A stretch of DNA of 64,000 nucleotides, taken from an uncultured Clostridia bacterium (GTDB lineage: Bacteria > Bacillota > Clostridia > Oscillospirales > Acutalibacteraceae). The DNA lies in assembly GCA_947628665.1 (NCBI GenBank), contig CANRAU010000002.1, positions 62,001 through 126,000 on the forward strand, given 5' to 3'. Numbering within the stretch: the first letter of the stretch is position 1; the number at the start of each line of letters is the position of its first letter. The notes below the pieces were generated by a model. It was not told the origin of the DNA and ran no database searches. It saw only the letters and a program-made list of their open reading frames with translations. Positions 61,251 to 64,000 of this stretch are shown piece after piece. A program made the translations under genes and the position numbers.

Positions 61251-62375
61251 TTATACGTTCTTGCTTTCCAGCATATCCACGCACTGCTTCAAATGGAGTG
61301 TGACCGGCAAATGCTGCGGGCAGGCGCGTTCGCACTGCTTGCAGCCGATGCAGTCCGACGCACGGCAGCCGTCGCTTGTGACCCTCTGATAATCCGCAAT
61401 CGCTTCCGCCGCTTGGCCGTTGCCGAGCTGTTTGTTCATAGCGGAGAAAATATCCGGGATCGGGATATGCTTGGGGCAGTCTTTCGTGCAATAGTGGCAA
61501 GCCGTGCAGGAGATCGTCGAGGATTTTCCGAGAATGCGCTGCGCCTGCTGTATGATCTTCTGTTCTTCCGCGTTTAGCGGCCGGAAATTTTTCATATAGG
61601 AGAGGTTGTCTTTCATCTGCTCAATGTTCGACATTCCCGAAAGCACGGTCAGGATGCCGTCGAGCGAAGCCACAAAGCGGATCGCCCAGGAAGCATAGGA
61701 CATATCGGGATGATATGCTTCAAGGAGACTGCGCACTTCTTTCGGCGGTTTCGCAAGCGTTCCGCCCTTGACGGGTTCCATGACGACAATGGATTTTCCA
61801 TGCTTCCTTGCGACTTCATAGTTGGCTCTGGAGGTGACCGACGGGTTTTCCCAATCGGCATAATTGATTTGAAGCTGTACAAAGTCTACGTCCGGATGAT
61901 CCGTCAAAAGCCGGTCGAGCAATTCAGGCCCTGCGTGATAAGAAAAGCCGTAATGCTTGATCAGGCCTTTTTCTTTCTGCTCCCGCACAAAATCCCACAA
62001 GTGGAATTTGTCGTATTTTTTATAGTTGTTTTCCATGAGCGCGTGCAGCAGATAGTAATCGAAATACTGCGCACCCGTGCGCTTCAGACTTGTATAAAAC
62101 TGATTTTTGGCGGTTTTTTCATTGGGCGCCATTAAGGCGTTGAGCTTTGTGGCCAAGGTGTAAGACGCACGCGGATAACGATCCACCAACGCTTTTTTGG
62201 TCGCCGCCTCAGAGCCCAAATAGACAAAGGCCGTATCAAAGTATGTAAATCCTGCTTCCATGAACAGATCGACCATGGTTTTGACCTGTTCAACGTCCGT
62301 AATCGGGCCTTTTTTCGGCAGGCGCATCAGCCCAAAGCCGAGTTTCGGTACATCTTTTCCAAAATATTCCGACAT
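61251..62375 (-). CDS. Aldo/keto reductase with C-terminal ferredoxin-like cysteines
   Basis: 374 residues. N-terminal aldo/keto reductase barrel (about 1-270) with the active-site Tyr region (AGFTYFDTAFVYLGSEAATKKAL) and Lys in ATKLNALMA, then a C-terminal 4Fe-4S part: CTACHYCTKDCPKHIPIPD (about 296-314) and CIGCKQCERACPQHLPV (about 345-361). Such fusions, often labelled YgdT/YqhE-like oxidoreductases, reduce small carbonyls using ferredoxin or NADPH. Start ATG 62375 with aaggagg upstream. Convergent with the lar unit; no direct functional link is evident. Confidence 0.88.
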   Translation of the reverse strand: MSEYFGKDVPKLGFGLMRLPKKGPITDVEQVKTMVDLFMEAGFTYFDTAFVYLGSEAATKKALVDRYPRASYTLATKLNALMAPNEKTAKNQFYTSLKRTGAQYFDYYLLHALMENNYKKYDKFHLWDFVREQKEKGLIKHYGFSYHAGPELLDRLLTDHPDVDFVQLQINYADWENPSVTSRANYEVARKHGKSIVVMEPVKGGTLAKPPKEVRSLLEAYHPDMSYASWAIRFVASLDGILTVLSGMSNIEQMKDNLSYMKNFRPLNAEEQKIIQQAQRILGKSSTISCTACHYCTKDCPKHIPIPDIFSAMNKQLGNGQAAEAIADYQRVTSDGCRASDCIGCKQCERACPQHLPVTLHLKQCVDMLESKNV

Positions 62376-62417
62376 CTTTTGTCCTCCTTGTTTATAGGGG
62401 TTTCATGTTTATCTGTC

Positions 62418-62446
62418 AATATAATCAATATACCACACGCTGTCAA
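62418..62446 (-). promoter_or_regulatory. Promoter of the aldo/keto reductase gene
   Basis: Reverse strand: TTGACA (62446-62441), 17 bases, TATATT (62423-62418). Near consensus. Confidence 0.85.
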
Positions 62447-62521
62447 CGAATTCTACGTTTTTTTCCAAAACAGATACCATTATGCAGAAAAACACCCGCC
62501 AAACCTCTGCAAGCTATTGAC

Positions 62522-62549
62522 TTTACAGGCTTTTTTCTTTTATTATAAT
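62522..62549 (+). promoter_or_regulatory. Promoter of the second GPH permease gene
   Basis: TTTACA (62522-62527), 16 bases, TATAAT (62544-62549). A TTGACT at 62517 overlaps but its spacing to the -10 would be 21. Confidence 0.65.
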
Positions 62550-62579
62550 ACTGACGAATACACATTAAGGAGGATATCA

Positions 62580-63962
62580 ATGGCTGCAATCAAACGCGCG
62601 GCGCAAAAGCCTTTCGGGATGCAGGATAAACTCGGGTACGCTATGGGGGATCTCGGCTGCAATCTTTCCTTTCAGCTGGTCTCCTCATATATGTTCCTGT
62701 TTTACACCCAATGCATCGGTCTGAGCGCAAAGAACTGGGCATGGATCATTGTGGTGTCTAAAATTTGGGATGCCATCAACGACGTGCTGATCGGCAGCAT
62801 GGTGGATCGCAGACGCATAAGCCCAAAAAGCAAATTTATGCCTTGGATCACCATTGGCTCTGTGGGGCTGGTAGCGTTTACGGTGATGATTTTTACGCCT
62901 GTGGCGAGCTTCGGGCAGGCGGGGAAAATCATTTGGTGTCTGCTGTCGTATTCGCTTTGGTCGGTCGCCTATACCATGATCAATGTCCCTTACGGCTCGT
63001 TGCATTCCGTTATTACGAAAGATCCCAGACAGCGCACTACGCTTTCCACGTTTCGGAGCATCGGCGCGGGTGTGGGGACAGTATTTGTTATGCTGTTGCC
63101 CAAAATCGTATATAAAGACAACCTGCTTTCGGCAAATCGGGTCTTTATCGTTTCTGCTGTATTTTCCGTTGCGGCATTCTTTATCTTTGCGGCCATGCGC
63201 AGAATGGTGACGGAAAGAGTTGTTCGCGAGGACACGGCGGCGCAAAAGATCAACTACATATCCACCGTGAAATCCTTCTTTACCAACCGCGCGCTTGTCG
63301 CCATAACCCTTGCAACGGTCGCCGTCGTTGTATTCTACAATTCTTCGATGTCGGTCAACAATTTGGTTTTTCAGTTTTATTTTCACGACGCCGAAAAATC
63401 CTCGCTCGCCATGCTTGCGTCGTATCTGCCGCTGGTCGCGATGATGCCGTTTGCCTCGTCGATCGTCTCGAAAATCGGGAAAAAGAAGTTTATTTGCATA
63501 ACCGGCGTCATCAGTATTTTGGCAGGTGTGCTGATGCTGTTTTTGCCCATTACGCCGGATGCAAAAGGCATTGTTCTGTATGTCGGAGGTCTGATGCTTG
63601 TCAATATCGGCTGCTGCGTGTTCCAAATCATCGTTTGGGCGATCGTCGCAGACTGTATTGAAATGAGCTACCGCAAAAAGGGAATCCGCGAGGAAGGCTC
63701 TCTGTATGCGATCTATTCCTTTTTCCGCAAGCTGTCCCAGGGCATAGGCTCTGCCGTGGTGGCGTTGTCGCTCGGCGCGGTTGGGTACGTGGAAGGCGCG
63801 GCGGAGCAAACGGCACAGGTCTCCGCCAATATCAAAAGCCTGTATATTCTGCTTTTGGTTGCGGGACTTGCCATTATGGTAATTTCCATGCAGTTTATTT
63901 ACAATATCGGCTATAAGCAGGAGCAGGAATTCAGCAAGGAGTTCACAAAAAGCGCGGTCTGA
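62580..63962 (+). CDS. GPH-family sugar/glycoside transporter
   Basis: 460 residues with about 12 membrane helices, glycoside-pentoside-hexuronide:cation symporter type. Typical: QDKLGYAMGDLGCNLSFQLVSSYMFLFYT at the N-terminus (about 16-44, read in parts), KIWDAINDVLIGSMVDRRR with the Asp of the cation site, and KFMPWITIGSVGL. Stronger match to MelB/XylP than the permease at 39.4 kb. aaggagg is before ATG 62580. A following gene probably starts near 63995 (ATG) but is cut by the edge. Substrate unknown; no glycosidase is visible in the window. Confidence 0.92.
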   Translation: MAAIKRAAQKPFGMQDKLGYAMGDLGCNLSFQLVSSYMFLFYTQCIGLSAKNWAWIIVVSKIWDAINDVLIGSMVDRRRISPKSKFMPWITIGSVGLVAFTVMIFTPVASFGQAGKIIWCLLSYSLWSVAYTMINVPYGSLHSVITKDPRQRTTLSTFRSIGAGVGTVFVMLLPKIVYKDNLLSANRVFIVSAVFSVAAFFIFAAMRRMVTERVVREDTAAQKINYISTVKSFFTNRALVAITLATVAVVVFYNSSMSVNNLVFQFYFHDAEKSSLAMLASYLPLVAMMPFASSIVSKIGKKKFICITGVISILAGVLMLFLPITPDAKGIVLYVGGLMLVNIGCCVFQIIVWAIVADCIEMSYRKKGIREEGSLYAIYSFFRKLSQGIGSAVVALSLGAVGYVEGAAEQTAQVSANIKSLYILLLVAGLAIMVISMQFIYNIGYKQEQEFSKEFTKSAV

Positions 63963-64000
63963 ACACAAAAACAAAGAGAAACGGGGTCTAAGTGATGCGC

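Noticed and set aside
62685..63974. 429-codon reverse open frame over the GPH permease gene
   Set aside because: Same kind of shadow; the product is Arg/His/Asp-rich and without domains, while the forward frame is a clear transporter.
1..64000. Insertion sequences, prophage, CRISPR arrays, rRNA
   Set aside because: No transposase, integrase, phage structural gene, direct-repeat array or rRNA sequence was recognised on either strand.

Overview
The window is a gene-dense stretch (no mobile element, prophage, CRISPR array or rRNA seen) of a spore-forming, Gram-positive anaerobe of the class Clostridia, most likely the Oscillospirales/Ruminococcaceae side of it. The reasons are the gerW, dacF, spoVM, SASP and spoIIID sporulation genes, the Firmicutes order yicC-remA-gmk-rpoZ-priA-def-fmt-rsmB-rlmN-prpC-prkC-rsgA-thiN-spoVM, S-box and FMN riboswitches read by intrinsic terminators, consensus sigma-A promoters (mostly with 17-bp spacing), strong Shine-Dalgarno sites and frequent TTG starts.

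1-17.6 kb, forward: end of scpB, then DUF2953-gerW, dacF, rluB and a small unknown gene. A clean promoter at 3835 starts the long housekeeping run yicC to thiN (RNA turnover, nucleotide supply, replication restart, translation start, ribosome modification, PASTA kinase/phosphatase). It closes with a 50-residue membrane peptide and spoVM, both easily missed. 17.6-28.4 kb: nadE (reverse), an AlaA-type aminotransferase, an alpha/beta SASP (reverse), spoIIID, an ileS with an altered class I signature motif (GIHH), a DUF1858 protein, trmK, a Nif3 protein and rqcH.

28.4-33.4 kb, reverse: DUF378, metK behind a SAM-I riboswitch, ribU behind an FMN riboswitch, an MFS exporter/sugar permease and manA. 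33.5-50.9 kb, forward: an aspartate aminotransferase, ispD-ispF, gtrA, an amino-acid ABC transporter whose binding protein appears circularly permuted, a GPH/MFS permease, a degenerate LCP-like protein plus a transglutaminase-like protein, the folate cluster folE-folP-folB-folK, typA, an amidohydrolase, a sodium:solute symporter and a lone MreB-type protein.

50.9-64 kb: L-lactate dehydrogenase and asparagine synthetase (reverse), uracil permease, a four-helix protein, tRNA-Ser(GGA), a YczE-like membrane protein and DUF3842. Then comes the most interesting unit: a consensus promoter, a structured leader with an antiterminator/terminator pair, two small uncharacterised membrane proteins and larB-larC-larE, which make the nickel-pincer nucleotide cofactor of lactate racemase. 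No larA lies in the window. The window ends with an aldo/keto reductase carrying ferredoxin-type cysteines and a second GPH permease.
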